A stretch of DNA of 64,000 bases from Thalassolituus maritimus (GCF_900156675.1 NZ_FTOH01000005.1:186001-250000), one strand, 5' to 3'; shown: positions 7,639 through 17,116, counted from the first letter of the stretch. The notes: generated from the letters alone by a model not told the origin. Numbers and translations are program-made.

Positions 7639-7685
7639 TTCGCGTTTATAATCCCCAACTTTATGTATTTACCATCAGGTGTGTT

Positions 7686-9809
7686 ATGCATTTTCGATTG
7701 TCGTTTCTGGTTATCAGTATGTTTGCAGCTACGACTCAGGCGGCCCCTTCTGATCAGGCCGAATCCGGTGCAAATCTCGATACTATTGTCGTAACGGCCG
7801 GTGGTGATCGATCGGTTTACAACACCGCTCAGCCGGTCACGGTTTTAGGTAGTGAAGACCTCGATAAAAACGCAGGTGATAACTTAGGGAGCTTACTTGA
7901 GAGCCTCCCAGGTGTTTCCAATGCAGCCTTTGGTGCCGGTGTTGGTCGCCCGGTTATTCGGGGGATGAGCGGCAGCCGGGTAAAAATTCTGCAGAACGGT
8001 ACCGACAGCTCAGACCTCTCTGCCATGAGTTCAGATCATAGCCCTATGGCTGAACCTAGCGCTGGGGAACAGATTGAAATTGTTTATGGCCCATCGACAC
8101 TCCTGTATGGCGGCGGTGCAATTGGTGGTGTTGTTAATGTGATTGACGGTCGCATCCACGAAATTATTGTTCCGGGCATTCGCGGTCAGGTTTCAGCGAA
8201 ATACTCTTCTGTCGATGAGGGCCAGCATATCGAAGGTATGCTCGATCTCGGTAAAGGTAACTGGAATCTGCATCTCGATGGTTTTAGCCGGGACGCTTCC
8301 GACTACTCCAGCGGCGAGCAAGGCGATATTCCCGACGGCAATAATTCAGGCGAGATTGAAAACAGTGATACCTCAGGCAGTGGCGGTGCCATTGGTCTGA
8401 GCTGGGTAAATAGCCAATACGGTTTTATTGGCGGGTCTGTCAGTACTCTCGAATACGACTACGCTGTGCCAAACCTGGATGAAGAGAGCTTCCGGGTCAC
8501 ACCAGAACAGATCCGCTACGACCTCAAAGGTGCGTGGACACCCATGACAGGCATTGTCGAAGAATGGCGAACAGAAATTACTTTCAATGACTACGAGCAT
8601 GCCGAAACTGGCCATCGTAACGACGATGCGAGTGCACCCTTTGTCGACATCGGTTTATTCGATAAAGAAACCCTCGAGTTCGTCACCCGTATCAAGCATG
8701 CGGAAATTGCGGGGTGGCACGGTCATGCTGGTATCCAGTACAGTCAGCAGGATTTAGAACTTTGCCATGATCACGGCGGCTGTGAGGGCATTCCTTCATT
8801 TGACGAATCAGGTGACGATACAATCGGATTTAACCTGGCGAATAGCGAACGTGGAGGTGACCTGTATGGCCACGACACGCCCATGCCCATCACACGTACA
8901 GAGCAGATCGGTGTCTTTCTGGTTGAACACCGTGATACAAGCTTTGGCTCTCTGGAGTTAGGGGCACGGATAGATCAGATTACGATCTCTTCTGACCCTT
9001 CGTCCATTGATCCTGTGTGGCGTCAGGCTGACAATTATTACGATGACTACACCTTTACGCCAGTCACTTTGTCTGCGGCCAGCACCTTGTTACTGGGTGA
9101 TTATCAGCGTATCGGTTTGAGCCTCGCACGTGCGCAGCGGGCACCGGAAGCGCCGGAATTATTCTGGAACGGTGATCACCACGCTACCTTTGCTTTCCAG
9201 CTCGATAACCCTGACCTCGACATTGAAACCGCGCATACCATCGACCTGAACTGGATCTGGAAATCGGATAACAATGAAATCCGCCTGGCCACTTATTACT
9301 ACCAGTTTGATGATTATATTTACAACGACCTGAAGTCAGAGACCGACCCTTTCCACGGCAATGACGTTTATCGTCATGAGCAGGAGGACGCCAGCTTCAC
9401 AGGTGCAGAAGCCAGCTGGTCACATATAGTAACTATGAACTGGTCGTTTGATTTAGGTGCTGATGTCGTTAATGCAAAGCTTGACGATGGCCGACACCTT
9501 CCTCGCACACCACCAGCGAGTTTTCTGGCCGGTCTTGAGTGGGGAAATCAGAGTTGGGAAGCACGCACTGAATTACGCGCCGTTGCTGAGCAATCGAACA
9601 CCGCTGACAATGAGACCACGTCTGACGGATATCTGATGCTTAATGCGTCTGTCGGTTATCAGTTTCTGCTCAATGACTCTGAGCTGACGCTGAGACTCGA
9701 TGGACGCAACCTGACCGACCAGTATGCGGTCAATCATGTATCGTATCTGAAGCGCGCAGCGCCATTACCCGGGCGCGACATCCGCTTAGGCGTCCGCTGG
9801 GCATTCTGA
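7686..9809 (+). CDS. ZnuD-like TonB-dependent outer-membrane receptor (zinc)
   Basis: This is a 707-residue TonB-dependent receptor. It has a signal peptide (…FAATTQAAP), a TonB-box-like LDTIVVTA, and a plug domain with LLESLPGVSN, RPVIRGMSG, EIVYGPSTLLYGGGAIGGVVNVID. The 22-strand barrel ends with the aromatic terminal residue needed for outer-membrane insertion (…GVRWAF). A loop around residues 355–400 contains CHDHGGCEG and further His/Asp residues (GHDTPMP). This Cys/His-rich loop is characteristic of ZnuD-type zinc receptors. With a Zur box upstream and a zinc-binding neighbour, zinc import is the best reading. Heme or other substrates cannot be excluded from sequence alone. Confidence 0.85.
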   Translation: MHFRLSFLVISMFAATTQAAPSDQAESGANLDTIVVTAGGDRSVYNTAQPVTVLGSEDLDKNAGDNLGSLLESLPGVSNAAFGAGVGRPVIRGMSGSRVKILQNGTDSSDLSAMSSDHSPMAEPSAGEQIEIVYGPSTLLYGGGAIGGVVNVIDGRIHEIIVPGIRGQVSAKYSSVDEGQHIEGMLDLGKGNWNLHLDGFSRDASDYSSGEQGDIPDGNNSGEIENSDTSGSGGAIGLSWVNSQYGFIGGSVSTLEYDYAVPNLDEESFRVTPEQIRYDLKGAWTPMTGIVEEWRTEITFNDYEHAETGHRNDDASAPFVDIGLFDKETLEFVTRIKHAEIAGWHGHAGIQYSQQDLELCHDHGGCEGIPSFDESGDDTIGFNLANSERGGDLYGHDTPMPITRTEQIGVFLVEHRDTSFGSLELGARIDQITISSDPSSIDPVWRQADNYYDDYTFTPVTLSAASTLLLGDYQRIGLSLARAQRAPEAPELFWNGDHHATFAFQLDNPDLDIETAHTIDLNWIWKSDNNEIRLATYYYQFDDYIYNDLKSETDPFHGNDVYRHEQEDASFTGAEASWSHIVTMNWSFDLGADVVNAKLDDGRHLPRTPPASFLAGLEWGNQSWEARTELRAVAEQSNTADNETTSDGYLMLNASVGYQFLLNDSELTLRLDGRNLTDQYAVNHVSYLKRAAPLPGRDIRLGVRWAF

Positions 9810-9832
9810 TAAAGTTCGATTCTGACATCAGG

Positions 9833-11020
9833 TCAAGGGCGCCGTGCCCTGATGTACATCGCCAACGCCGGTAGTGCTCCCGTTAACGAAGCACTGCCTG
9901 CGACGATCAAAGACAGTACCAGCGTATTCAGTGTGAAGATATCAGCGCTGATATTAATACCGAAAGCACCCGCCAGATAGCCCTGCCCTAACGCAAACGC
10001 CAGCCAGACAAAGAGCAAAGACGCACAAAGACCCGCTAACGTTATCAGCAGTACCTCCAGCTCACTCAGTAAAAACAGATAAAAAGGAGACGCCCCCGCC
10101 ATCCTCAATAACTGAATTTCGTGGCGACGTTCGCGCACCGAACTGAGCAGCATAGCACTGAGCCCCAGCAAGGCGGATAAGAGAACCAGCACACCAATAA
10201 AACGCAGTGTCTGCTCCAGAATGCCCATCATCTGCCATAATTCGCTCAATGCGACGCCTGGCAGAATTGCCATCACAGGCTCGGCCTTATAATTATTGAC
10301 CGTCCGCTGCAGTGAAAAAACGCCAATACGGGACTTCAGCGCAACCATAAAGGCGGTAATGCTTTCGGGATCACCCGTGTACTGAGCGCTATTATGAATC
10401 GCCTTCAGGCCTTGCAGGCTAACATGCACAGTCTGGTCAACGGGCGTACCAGTAGGTTCTAAAATTCCAGTTACTGTAAACGGTGAGCCTTTGTGTAGAT
10501 TAAAATCAGCCGATGAAATTCCATGCGACAGCAGAATTTCCGACCCGGGTGAATAGCCAAGTTCGCGAGCGACGGCAGACCCGAGAACCACTTCAAATGC
10601 GTCCGAAAACTCCCGACCATCAGCAAAAACCAGTGGGTGCTTAGCGCCGTAGCTGAAGTAGCGAAAATAATCCTGATTAGTCCCGAGCACCCGATAGCCT
10701 TTGTGCGAATCCCCTAGCGAAAATGGAATCGACCATTTTATTTCGTCAGACGCCGAGATATCTTCATAAGTGGACCATGAAATATTATTCGTCGGCGCCC
10801 CCACACGAAATACCGAATACAGCAAAAGATTCAGGCTGCCGGTGCGAGCACCAATAATCAGATCGGCCCCAGAGACTGTGCTGGCAAAACTCTCTTTGGT
10901 CTGCACACGGATATGTTCAACGCTGATCAACACACTGATGCTGACAATCAGAGCCAGCAACGTCATAACAACAGACGTTTTTCTATCGACCAGACTCTTG
11001 TAGGCGATTTTCAGAAACAT
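9833..11020 (-). CDS. zrgB: FtsX/MacB-type ABC transporter permease (zinc cluster)
   Basis: This 395-residue permease has one N-terminal transmembrane helix, a ~220-residue periplasmic MacB-like domain (SGADLIIGARTGSLN…), and three C-terminal helices forming an FtsX domain (LRFIGVLVLLSALLGLSAMLL, LFLLSELEVLLITLAGLC, IVAGSASLTGALPALAMYIRARR). This is the topology of LolCE/MacB mechanotransmission transporters rather than of classical ZnuB importers. It lies 2 bases after its ATPase on the same strand. Homologous pairs beside DUF3299 and DUF2796 genes were described in Vibrio as part of the Zrg zinc system (from memory; symbol assignment tentative). Confidence 0.8.
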   Translation of the reverse strand: MFLKIAYKSLVDRKTSVVMTLLALIVSISVLISVEHIRVQTKESFASTVSGADLIIGARTGSLNLLLYSVFRVGAPTNNISWSTYEDISASDEIKWSIPFSLGDSHKGYRVLGTNQDYFRYFSYGAKHPLVFADGREFSDAFEVVLGSAVARELGYSPGSEILLSHGISSADFNLHKGSPFTVTGILEPTGTPVDQTVHVSLQGLKAIHNSAQYTGDPESITAFMVALKSRIGVFSLQRTVNNYKAEPVMAILPGVALSELWQMMGILEQTLRFIGVLVLLSALLGLSAMLLSSVRERRHEIQLLRMAGASPFYLFLLSELEVLLITLAGLCASLLFVWLAFALGQGYLAGAFGINISADIFTLNTLVLSLIVAGSASLTGALPALAMYIRARRP

Positions 11021-11022
11021 GA

Positions 11023-11688
11023 CTACGCTCCTGCCCGGTTGATATCGGCTAACACATCGGTGCGGTCAAAATCGCAGGCGAGTGTCGGGTCATGGCTGAC
11101 AAAAATAAGCGTACTTTGGTAGGCATCACAAAGATCCATAAGCGTCGTCATAAAGGCTATACGGTTCTTCTGATCCAGAGCAGACGTTGGCTCATCCGCG
11201 ATAATAAGGCGTGGAGAGTTAAATAATGCCCGCGCAATAGCGACCCGCTGCTGCTGACCAATACTCAGACTCTGTCCCGGTAACCGCCAGACAGAATCCG
11301 GGAGCTTCAGTTGCTCTAACAGCTCCTGAGCCCGGGCGATCCCATTGCGCTTAACCTTTTTACTGAATTCGTTTGCCAACAGGATGTTATCAACCGCATT
11401 GAGATAGGGAATCAGATTGAACTGCTGAAAAATATAACCAATATTCCCGGCACGGAAACGATCACGCTGGCGCTGGTTTAACTGATCAACCCGCTCATCC
11501 AGAAGTGTAATCTGGCCCGAGGTCGCCGGGAGAATTCCAGCAATCAGATTTAACAAGGTCGATTTTCCTGAACCTGACTCCCCCTGTAAAAATACCTTCT
11601 CCCCTGCAGCCACTTCCCATCGGGAGATGTTCAGCAAAGTATCGTGGTCATGATAAGAAAATATAAGGTCTTGCAGAACAACAGACAT
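11023..11688 (-). CDS. zrgC: LolD/MacB-type ABC transporter ATP-binding subunit (zinc cluster)
   Basis: This 221-residue ATPase has Walker A GESGSGKST, a Q-loop in IFQQFNLIPYLNAVDNILL, a signature LSIGQQQRVAIARAL, Walker B LIIADEPTSALD and an H-loop in IFVSHD. The length and the missing extra domains fit the LolD/FtsE/MacB class that partners FtsX-type permeases. It is the first gene of the two-gene transporter unit, divergent from the DUF3299 lipoprotein with a 142-base shared control region containing a Zur-like half site. Confidence 0.85.
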   Translation of the reverse strand: MSVVLQDLIFSYHDHDTLLNISRWEVAAGEKVFLQGESGSGKSTLLNLIAGILPATSGQITLLDERVDQLNQRQRDRFRAGNIGYIFQQFNLIPYLNAVDNILLANEFSKKVKRNGIARAQELLEQLKLPDSVWRLPGQSLSIGQQQRVAIARALFNSPRLIIADEPTSALDQKNRIAFMTTLMDLCDAYQSTLIFVSHDPTLACDFDRTDVLADINRAGA

Positions 11689-11735
11689 GGGACGATCCTG
11701 TAGAAAGCAACCAAGAGGTGGATGCCAGGTGCAAC

Positions 11736-11751
11736 GTTGCTATAACATAAC
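11736..11751. promoter_or_regulatory. Degenerate Zur-like site between ABC and DUF3299 genes
   Basis: GTTGCTATAACATAAC contains one good Zur half site (TATAACA) but a poor left half. It lies in the divergent promoter region of the ABC transporter and the DUF3299 lipoprotein. This is a weak match, supported mainly by the better boxes at both ends of the cluster. Confidence 0.4.
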
Positions 11752-11830
11752 ACAAGTATATTTAAGCTCAATGTCAGTTGTGATGCTGTACAGCGTCCGC
11801 TAATTCAATTCAGGTTATTCAGGTTTTACT

Positions 11831-12535
11831 ATGAATCCATTATTCAGACTGCTCGGGCTAACCGCCTTCAGCCTCATTTTCAGCGCCTGTACAGAGAACA
11901 CTGATCCAGCCGGTGCCAATGACAGTACTGCCGATGTCAGTAAGCAGAAGACAGAAGTAACCGCTGTCGAACAGGAACAACCCATCAGGGCCCCAGAACC
12001 TCCGCCCGTGCTCCCCAAAGAGTCGTTTACATCGGTTGACTGGACGGACCTTATTCCGGAAATGGATCTGATGGCATTAAAAAATCCACCTGAAGCCTTG
12101 ATGAATATCGAAGATGGATCGGAAGAAGATGTCATCGGCGGGAAGCTCAATAATAATGAAGGCAGCGGCGTGTATGGAGATAATGAGGACCTCGCGGACT
12201 CTGCATTTCAACGCGCACTCGTTTCAACAAATACAGTGAGTGAGATGCAGGGAAAGCACATCAAGCTGCCCGGCTTTATTGTGCCTCTGGATTTCGATGA
12301 CGATCAGACCATCACCGAATTTTTTCTGGTTCCTTACTTTGGCGCCTGCCTACATTTGCCGCCCCCGCCACCTAACCAGATCATCTATATCTCACACCCT
12401 GATGGTATTCAGGTCGATGCGTTATACGATCCATTCTGGCTTTACGGCACTCTGGATACCGGCATTATTGAAAACACGACAGCGAAGTCTGCCTACCGTA
12501 TGCGACTCCATCATATAGAGCCTTACTACGAGTAA
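11831..12535 (+). CDS. zrgE: DUF3299 lipoprotein of the zinc cluster
   Basis: This 234-residue protein has a lipoprotein signal (FSLIFSAC, Cys18). A Pro-rich linker (residues ~40–60) leads into a DUF3299 domain: KHIKLPGFIVPLDFD, TEFFLVPYFGACLHLPPPP and SHPDGIQ, ending with LHHIEPYYE. The conserved Cys–His pair (GACLH) is a plausible metal ligand. Its position divergent from the FtsX-type ABC genes and next to ZrgA suggests it is the anchored partner of that transporter. DUF3299 proteins have no defined biochemistry that I know of. Confidence 0.75.
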   Translation: MNPLFRLLGLTAFSLIFSACTENTDPAGANDSTADVSKQKTEVTAVEQEQPIRAPEPPPVLPKESFTSVDWTDLIPEMDLMALKNPPEALMNIEDGSEEDVIGGKLNNNEGSGVYGDNEDLADSAFQRALVSTNTVSEMQGKHIKLPGFIVPLDFDDDQTITEFFLVPYFGACLHLPPPPPNQIIYISHPDGIQVDALYDPFWLYGTLDTGIIENTTAKSAYRMRLHHIEPYYE

Positions 12536-12549
12536 GGCTCAGAGCACAA

Positions 12550-13227
12550 TCAGAAATGGATAGTATGATCTTTTGCTGTCAGTTCTTTCGTGCCGGTGCT
12601 GTCCTCGGTCAACCAGACCGCTTTCAGGACCTTCAGGTCAGGAAACTCTGTCGATAATTCAACTGCCATAGATTCAGGCAACTGCCCGTCTGCACACTCG
12701 AAGGTATATTCTGCAATAACATCCGATGCTTCGCTGTCAGACTGCGGAGCTTCAACTCCTGAACCCGCGACGACCGTACAGTCAGCACCAGTAAACTGGA
12801 ACAGCGAGCGGGCATCATTCAACTTCTTGTGCGCTGCGGCAACCGTAGTGCGCTCTTCTCTGGTTTCAGCGACATGCTCAAAACCAATAATATCCGCCGC
12901 TGGCGTCTGCAGATAAATCGTCACCAGATTGCCTTCTACGGCAACATTCAGGTGGCCTACGCCATGAATATGCGCACCGTGATGTTCTCCACCGTGGTGA
13001 TCATGCCCATGATGATCGCTCTCTTGATGGTCAGTGTGCTCATCATGGTCATGGCTTTCATGATGCTCATGCTCTTCATGGTGATCATGAGATTCGGCGG
13101 CTGCGACGCCTGCACCCATGACCGTCAGCATTGATGCAACCATCAATGCTACGGTGGAAGAAACACGCACCGCAGGAAACAGTGCATCAATATGAATCGC
13201 GTGTTTAACAGGTCGTTTCAGTGTCAT
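12550..13227 (-). CDS. zrgA: ZrgA-like DUF2796 His-rich periplasmic zinc protein
   Basis: This 225-residue exported protein has an N-terminal signal segment (…[18 protein letters not shown]). A region of about 40 residues is dominated by His and acidic residues ([20 protein letters not shown] and onward). It ends in [16 protein letters not shown], the hallmark of DUF2796. The C-terminal domain has a Cys pair (DCTV…FECADG). Its ATG overlaps the last 4 bases of the GTPase gene (ATGA), so the two are translationally coupled. Function as a zinc collector for the nearby ABC system is inferred from the known ZrgA family and the Zur-like box in front of the operon. Confidence 0.85.
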   Translation of the reverse strand: MTLKRPVKHAIHIDALFPAVRVSSTVALMVASMLTVMGAGVAAAESHDHHEEHEHHESHDHDEHTDHQESDHHGHDHHGGEHHGAHIHGVGHLNVAVEGNLVTIYLQTPAADIIGFEHVAETREERTTVAAAHKKLNDARSLFQFTGADCTVVAGSGVEAPQSDSEASDVIAEYTFECADGQLPESMAVELSTEFPDLKVLKAVWLTEDSTGTKELTAKDHTIHF

Positions 13228-14489
13228 ACATTCTCCGTTTCGGGTTCCAGCGATGCCTCAGCGTTCTGTTCATTATCACCACTTCGGTCCCACGATGGAA
13301 ATGGATCAGGTAAGGTTTGCCAGTAGCCTTTACCTTCCAGTAGCTCGTTATCGGTCAGCAGGCAACGATCAAGTGCCTCTGTGACGCTTACCTGATCCAG
13401 GTTCTGGCCGATAAATACCAGTTCCTGACGCATATCGCCAAACGGCTCAACCCACTGCGCCTTAATCGACTCAAGGTATTCCGGATCGGTCGGCCAGTGC
13501 TCTTCAGGTACCGCTTTCCAGAACATGCCGGCGAAGCCGTACCGGGCAATACCCCCCGCCTGACTCCATTGCCCTGCAAACTCGGGTCGCGTCGCCAGCC
13601 AGAAATACCCTTTCGAGCGGATCAGTTTTCCGTACTCTTTGGTGTTGTGCAGGAAATGGTGAAACTTCTCAGGATGGAACGGGCGCCGGGCAGTATAAGT
13701 AAAACTTGAGATCCCATACTCTTCAGTTTCTGGGATGTGCTCCCCACGCATTTCCTTTAACCAGCCCGGCGCCTGTTGTGCCCGCTCAAAATCAAAACTA
13801 CCGGTACCGAGTACTTCACCCACATTAATATTGCCCTGCTGGATCGGTATGATGCGCGCGCTGGTGATAAGCGTTCTGATGACCGCCTTTAAACGCTCAA
13901 CGTCTTCCGCAGGCGCAAGGTCGGTTTTACTGATCAGAATAACGTCAGCAAACTCCACCTGATCGACCAGCAGATCACTGACGCTGCGCTCGTCCTCGTC
14001 GCCCAGTGACTCGCCAGTGTCGGCCAGGGCTTTAGCCTCGTCGTAGTCGCGAAGAAAGTTAACCGCATCCACAACAGTCACCATGGTATCCAGAGTGGCG
14101 ACATCAGAAAGTGATGTGCCGTCTTCATCGGCGAAGGTAAAGGTTTCGGCGACAGGCAAAGGCTCTGAAATACCCGTGGATTCAATCACCAGATAATCAA
14201 ACCGGCCTTCTTTAGCCAGCTTTCCAACTTCGACTAGCAGGTCTTCACGTAATGTACAGCAAATACAACCATTGCTCATTTCCACCAGCTTTTCTTCACT
14301 ACGATTCAACGTCACCTCGTTACGGACAATGTTTGAATCGATATTGATTTCACTCATGTCATTGACGATAACCGCGACACGTCGCCCTTCACGATTATTC
14401 AGGATATGACTGAGAACCGTTGTTTTGCCTGCTCCCAGAAAACCTGAAAGCACGGTAACGGGAAGTTTTTCTGCGGGGGAAACTTGCAT
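13224..14489 (-). CDS. COG0523 (CobW/ZigA-type) GTPase metallochaperone
   Basis: This G3E-family P-loop GTPase of about 420 residues is a putative zinc chaperone used under zinc starvation. It has Walker [10 protein letters not shown], the metal-binding CXCC motif in [11 protein letters not shown], the ESTGISEP switch and the ISKTDL guanine-recognition motif. A C-terminal CobW domain ([12 protein letters not shown] … FIGQNLD) ends the protein. The start with the better ribosome site (GAGG, 6-base spacer) is at 14489; an ATG at 14501 is the alternative. It is the first gene of a two-gene operon with zrgA, behind a Zur-like palindrome. Confidence 0.88.
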   Translation of the reverse strand: MQVSPAEKLPVTVLSGFLGAGKTTVLSHILNNREGRRVAVIVNDMSEINIDSNIVRNEVTLNRSEEKLVEMSNGCICCTLREDLLVEVGKLAKEGRFDYLVIESTGISEPLPVAETFTFADEDGTSLSDVATLDTMVTVVDAVNFLRDYDEAKALADTGESLGDEDERSVSDLLVDQVEFADVILISKTDLAPAEDVERLKAVIRTLITSARIIPIQQGNINVGEVLGTGSFDFERAQQAPGWLKEMRGEHIPETEEYGISSFTYTARRPFHPEKFHHFLHNTKEYGKLIRSKGYFWLATRPEFAGQWSQAGGIARYGFAGMFWKAVPEEHWPTDPEYLESIKAQWVEPFGDMRQELVFIGQNLDQVSVTEALDRCLLTDNELLEGKGYWQTLPDPFPSWDRSGDNEQNAEASLEPETENV

Positions 14490-14550
14490 AGGTTGCCTCA
14501 TCTCACGGTCACGTCAGGGACAATGTCCGGCATATATCTCAATAGTTATT

Positions 14551-14563
14551 GTTACCTTATAAC
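14551..14563. promoter_or_regulatory. Zur-like box upstream of the COG0523 GTPase operon
   Basis: GTTACC-T-TATAAC matches the Zur core at 11 of 12 palindrome positions, flanked by AT-rich arms. It lies 62 bases before the GTPase start. The divergent OAH sulfhydrylase starts 115 bases to the right, so an effect on that gene is possible but less likely. Confidence 0.65.
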
Positions 14564-14677
14564 ATAACCATAAAGCTAATCAAGAGAGCCACTGTAGGGC
14601 TTTAATTAAGCCAAGTATCGAGCTGGGCTAAGAACCTGATACCATCCTTGCGACTCATTCTTATATAGGAAGTAACA

Positions 14678-15949
14678 ATGAAGCTCGAATCGATCGCCTT
14701 ACACGAAGGCTACACCTCTGAACCCACCACCAAGTCGGCCGCGGTTCCTGTTTACCAGACCACTTCGTATACCTTTGACAACACCCAACACGGTGCAGAT
14801 CTTTTTGATCTGAAGGTACCGGGCAACATCTACACGCGTATCATGAACCCAACGACGGATGTGCTTGAACAACGCCTGGCAGCAATGGAAGGCGGTATCG
14901 GAGCATTGTGTGTCGCTTCTGGGATGGCTGCTATCACATACGCTCTACAGTGTATCTGCGAAGCGGGTGATAACATTGTCAGCACCAGCCAACTTTACGG
15001 CGGCACATTTAACCTGTTCGCTCATACACTGCCCCGTCAGGGCATTGAAGCACGCATGGTGTCGTATGATGACTTTGCAGGATTTGAAGCCGCTATTGAT
15101 GAGCGCACGAAAGCAGTTTTCTGCGAGTCGATCGGTAACCCTGCCGGGAACGTGGTGGATATCGAGAAACTAGCGGAAATCGCCCACCGTCATGGCGTGC
15201 CTCTGATTGTAGATAATACCGTTGCCACGCCGTTCCTGTGCCGTCCATTTGAGCTCGGCGCAGATATCGTTGTCCACTCGCTGACAAAATACATTGGTGG
15301 TCATGGCACCACTGTCGGCGGCGTTATTATTGATTCGGGTAAATTTGACTGGGCTGCAAATAAAGAACGTTTCTCGGTTCTTAACGAACCAGATCCGTCA
15401 TACCACGGAGTCGTATACACCGAAGCCCTGGGCCCGGCTGCCTATATTGGCCGATGTCGCGTTGTCCCTCTTCGCAATACAGGCGCAGCACTGTCTCCGA
15501 TGAATTCATTCCAGTTAATGCAGGGGCTGGAGACTCTCGGTCTGCGCATGGAGCGTCACTGTGAAAATGCTGAAAAACTGGCGACATTTCTGCAAAACCA
15601 CCCGAAAGTCGCCTGGGTAAATTATGCCGCACTGCCAGACAGTAAATATCACAGCGAATGTCAGAAAATTACGGGAGGCAAAGCTTCCGGTATTCTGAGC
15701 TTTGGTATTAAGGGAGGCGTAGAACCCTGCACCCGCTTCATCGATGCACTTGAGATGATCCTGCGTCTCGTAAATATTGGTGATGCTAAGTCTCTCGCTT
15801 GTCACCCTGCATCGACAACACACCGTCAGTTAAATGAGGAAGAACTCGCATCGGCTGGTGTAAGTAAAGACCTTATCCGTATTTCGGTGGGTATTGAGCA
15901 CATCGACGATATTATTGCCGACGTATCTCAAGCACTCGATAAAGCCTGA
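14678..15949 (+). CDS. metY: O-acetylhomoserine sulfhydrylase (MetY)
   Basis: This 423-residue cytoplasmic PLP enzyme of the Cys/Met metabolism family converts O-acetylhomoserine plus sulfide to homocysteine. Family features are the N-terminal ALHEGYTSEPTTKSAAVPVY, the Tyr/Arg pair in YTRIMNPT, the glycine-rich cofactor site VASGMAAI, the cofactor-binding NTVATPF, and the Schiff-base lysine in VHSLTKYIGGHG. The length (~425) fits MetY better than the shorter MetZ or MetB (~390–400). No SAM riboswitch is recognisable in the leader. It is monocistronic, ending in a hairpin. Confidence 0.9.
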   Translation: MKLESIALHEGYTSEPTTKSAAVPVYQTTSYTFDNTQHGADLFDLKVPGNIYTRIMNPTTDVLEQRLAAMEGGIGALCVASGMAAITYALQCICEAGDNIVSTSQLYGGTFNLFAHTLPRQGIEARMVSYDDFAGFEAAIDERTKAVFCESIGNPAGNVVDIEKLAEIAHRHGVPLIVDNTVATPFLCRPFELGADIVVHSLTKYIGGHGTTVGGVIIDSGKFDWAANKERFSVLNEPDPSYHGVVYTEALGPAAYIGRCRVVPLRNTGAALSPMNSFQLMQGLETLGLRMERHCENAEKLATFLQNHPKVAWVNYAALPDSKYHSECQKITGGKASGILSFGIKGGVEPCTRFIDALEMILRLVNIGDAKSLACHPASTTHRQLNEEELASAGVSKDLIRISVGIEHIDDIIADVSQALDKA

Positions 15950-15974
15950 ATAAACCAGTAATAAATCGAAGGGC

Positions 15975-16005
15975 GTGGATGAGCTATTTTCATCCACTCC
16001 TTTAT
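15975..16005. terminator. Hairpin between convergent metY and AraC genes
   Basis: A GTGGATGA/TCATCCAC stem with a 7-base loop is followed by CTCCTTTATATT. It lies between convergent stops and is a moderate terminator for metY. Confidence 0.6.
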
Positions 16006-16009
16006 ATTA

Positions 16010-17116
16010 TCAGCGATAATGCTCTGAACGCATGGCTCTGAATTCACCCGGTGTCATACGCGTCCACTGCTTAAAAGCACGGTAGAAAACGGCGGTATCT
16101 TTAAATCCTAATAGAAACGCAATGTCGTCTAGGGTTAGCTCATCGGCCAGAAGATATTCTTTTGCTTTGATCAATCTCACATCGGCCAGCAACTCCCGGC
16201 AGCTCGTACCTTCGTCTGCCAGACGACGCTGAAGCGTTCTTGGCGTTACTGCAAGAATCTCAGCTAACAGTATTTTTGTTGGCTCGCCATAGCTCAGAAG
16301 AAGCTCAAGTAATAACCGGCAACGCTGACTCCAGCTCTCTTCGCTCACCTGCTGACGATGAATTACTTCAAGCGCCTGAATATCACGAAAGGCCTGCTCA
16401 CTTAACGATGGCGATGCATCAAAATCGCGAATCTCGTTAGTGCTGGTAAAGGTCACCTGTGTAAACGGCTTTTCAAATTCCGGGCGACATCCAAGCAAGC
16501 GCTGATAATCTTCAGCGGGCAATGCATTTGAGTTTGTAAAACGCACCGCTGAAGGTGTCAGGCCATAGCAGTCGAGTATGGCATCGCATACGGATGAAAC
16601 AGCGCCCTCTATCTGATGACGGCTGACATAAATATCAGGGTGTGGATGAAAAGTAAGTGTTATTTCATCAGTAGTACGCTCAACGCCCACGCTGAAAACA
16701 TCGGTTGTGATAGTCAGGTAGCGCTTTAACATGCAGCAATAATCAAACAAAGTCAGATGATTCTGTTTGAAAAAGAATTCCAGGCGAGGGTGTTTACGGC
16801 TTGAGAATGGCCCAAGACGTAATCCAAGAGCATCCTCACCTAACCAGTCCGAAATAAGATCCAGATTACGTCCGACAGACTCCGCAGAAACTCTGCACTG
16901 CCCGGAAAAGGACGCCATTAATCCTTCTACCATACGCTTTACGGCGAGATACTCGCTTTCTCTGTTAACACTCGCGAGAAAATCTTCAAGCGCCTGAAGG
17001 TGAGATACGACGGTATCTGTAGCAACGGTCGGTTCGACAGCAAAGACAGGTTCCTCAGGTCGGAGAGCGGCCATTGGCATGTCCTGTGCTGATTGAAAGC
17101 TCGCTTCTGTTTCCAT
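16010..17116 (-). CDS. AraC-family transcriptional regulator (OruR/ArgR-like architecture)
   Basis: This 368-residue regulator has a long N-terminal effector-type domain and a C-terminal AraC helix-turn-helix pair: LAEILAVTPRTLQRRLADEG, then LTLDDIAFLLGFKDTAVFYRAFKQWTRMTPGEFR. The layout matches the arabinose-binding-domain-containing group that senses small hydrophobic or amino-acid ligands. It is divergent from the DUF1254/DUF1214 gene 207 bases away and is its most likely regulator. The ligand cannot be read from the sequence. Confidence 0.85.
   Translation of the reverse strand: METEASFQSAQDMPMAALRPEEPVFAVEPTVATDTVVSHLQALEDFLASVNRESEYLAVKRMVEGLMASFSGQCRVSAESVGRNLDLISDWLGEDALGLRLGPFSSRKHPRLEFFFKQNHLTLFDYCCMLKRYLTITTDVFSVGVERTTDEITLTFHPHPDIYVSRHQIEGAVSSVCDAILDCYGLTPSAVRFTNSNALPAEDYQRLLGCRPEFEKPFTQVTFTSTNEIRDFDASPSLSEQAFRDIQALEVIHRQQVSEESWSQRCRLLLELLLSYGEPTKILLAEILAVTPRTLQRRLADEGTSCRELLADVRLIKAKEYLLADELTLDDIAFLLGFKDTAVFYRAFKQWTRMTPGEFRAMRSEHYR

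Noticed and set aside
14564..14677. SAM-type riboswitch before metY
   Set aside because: A TCAAGAGAG-like start is present, but the conserved paired regions and the downstream terminator/anti-terminator are not recognisable in 110 bases.
16240..16440. Small frames opposite the AraC gene
   Set aside because: No ribosome site, no recognisable domain, and wholly inside a conserved DNA-binding coding region.
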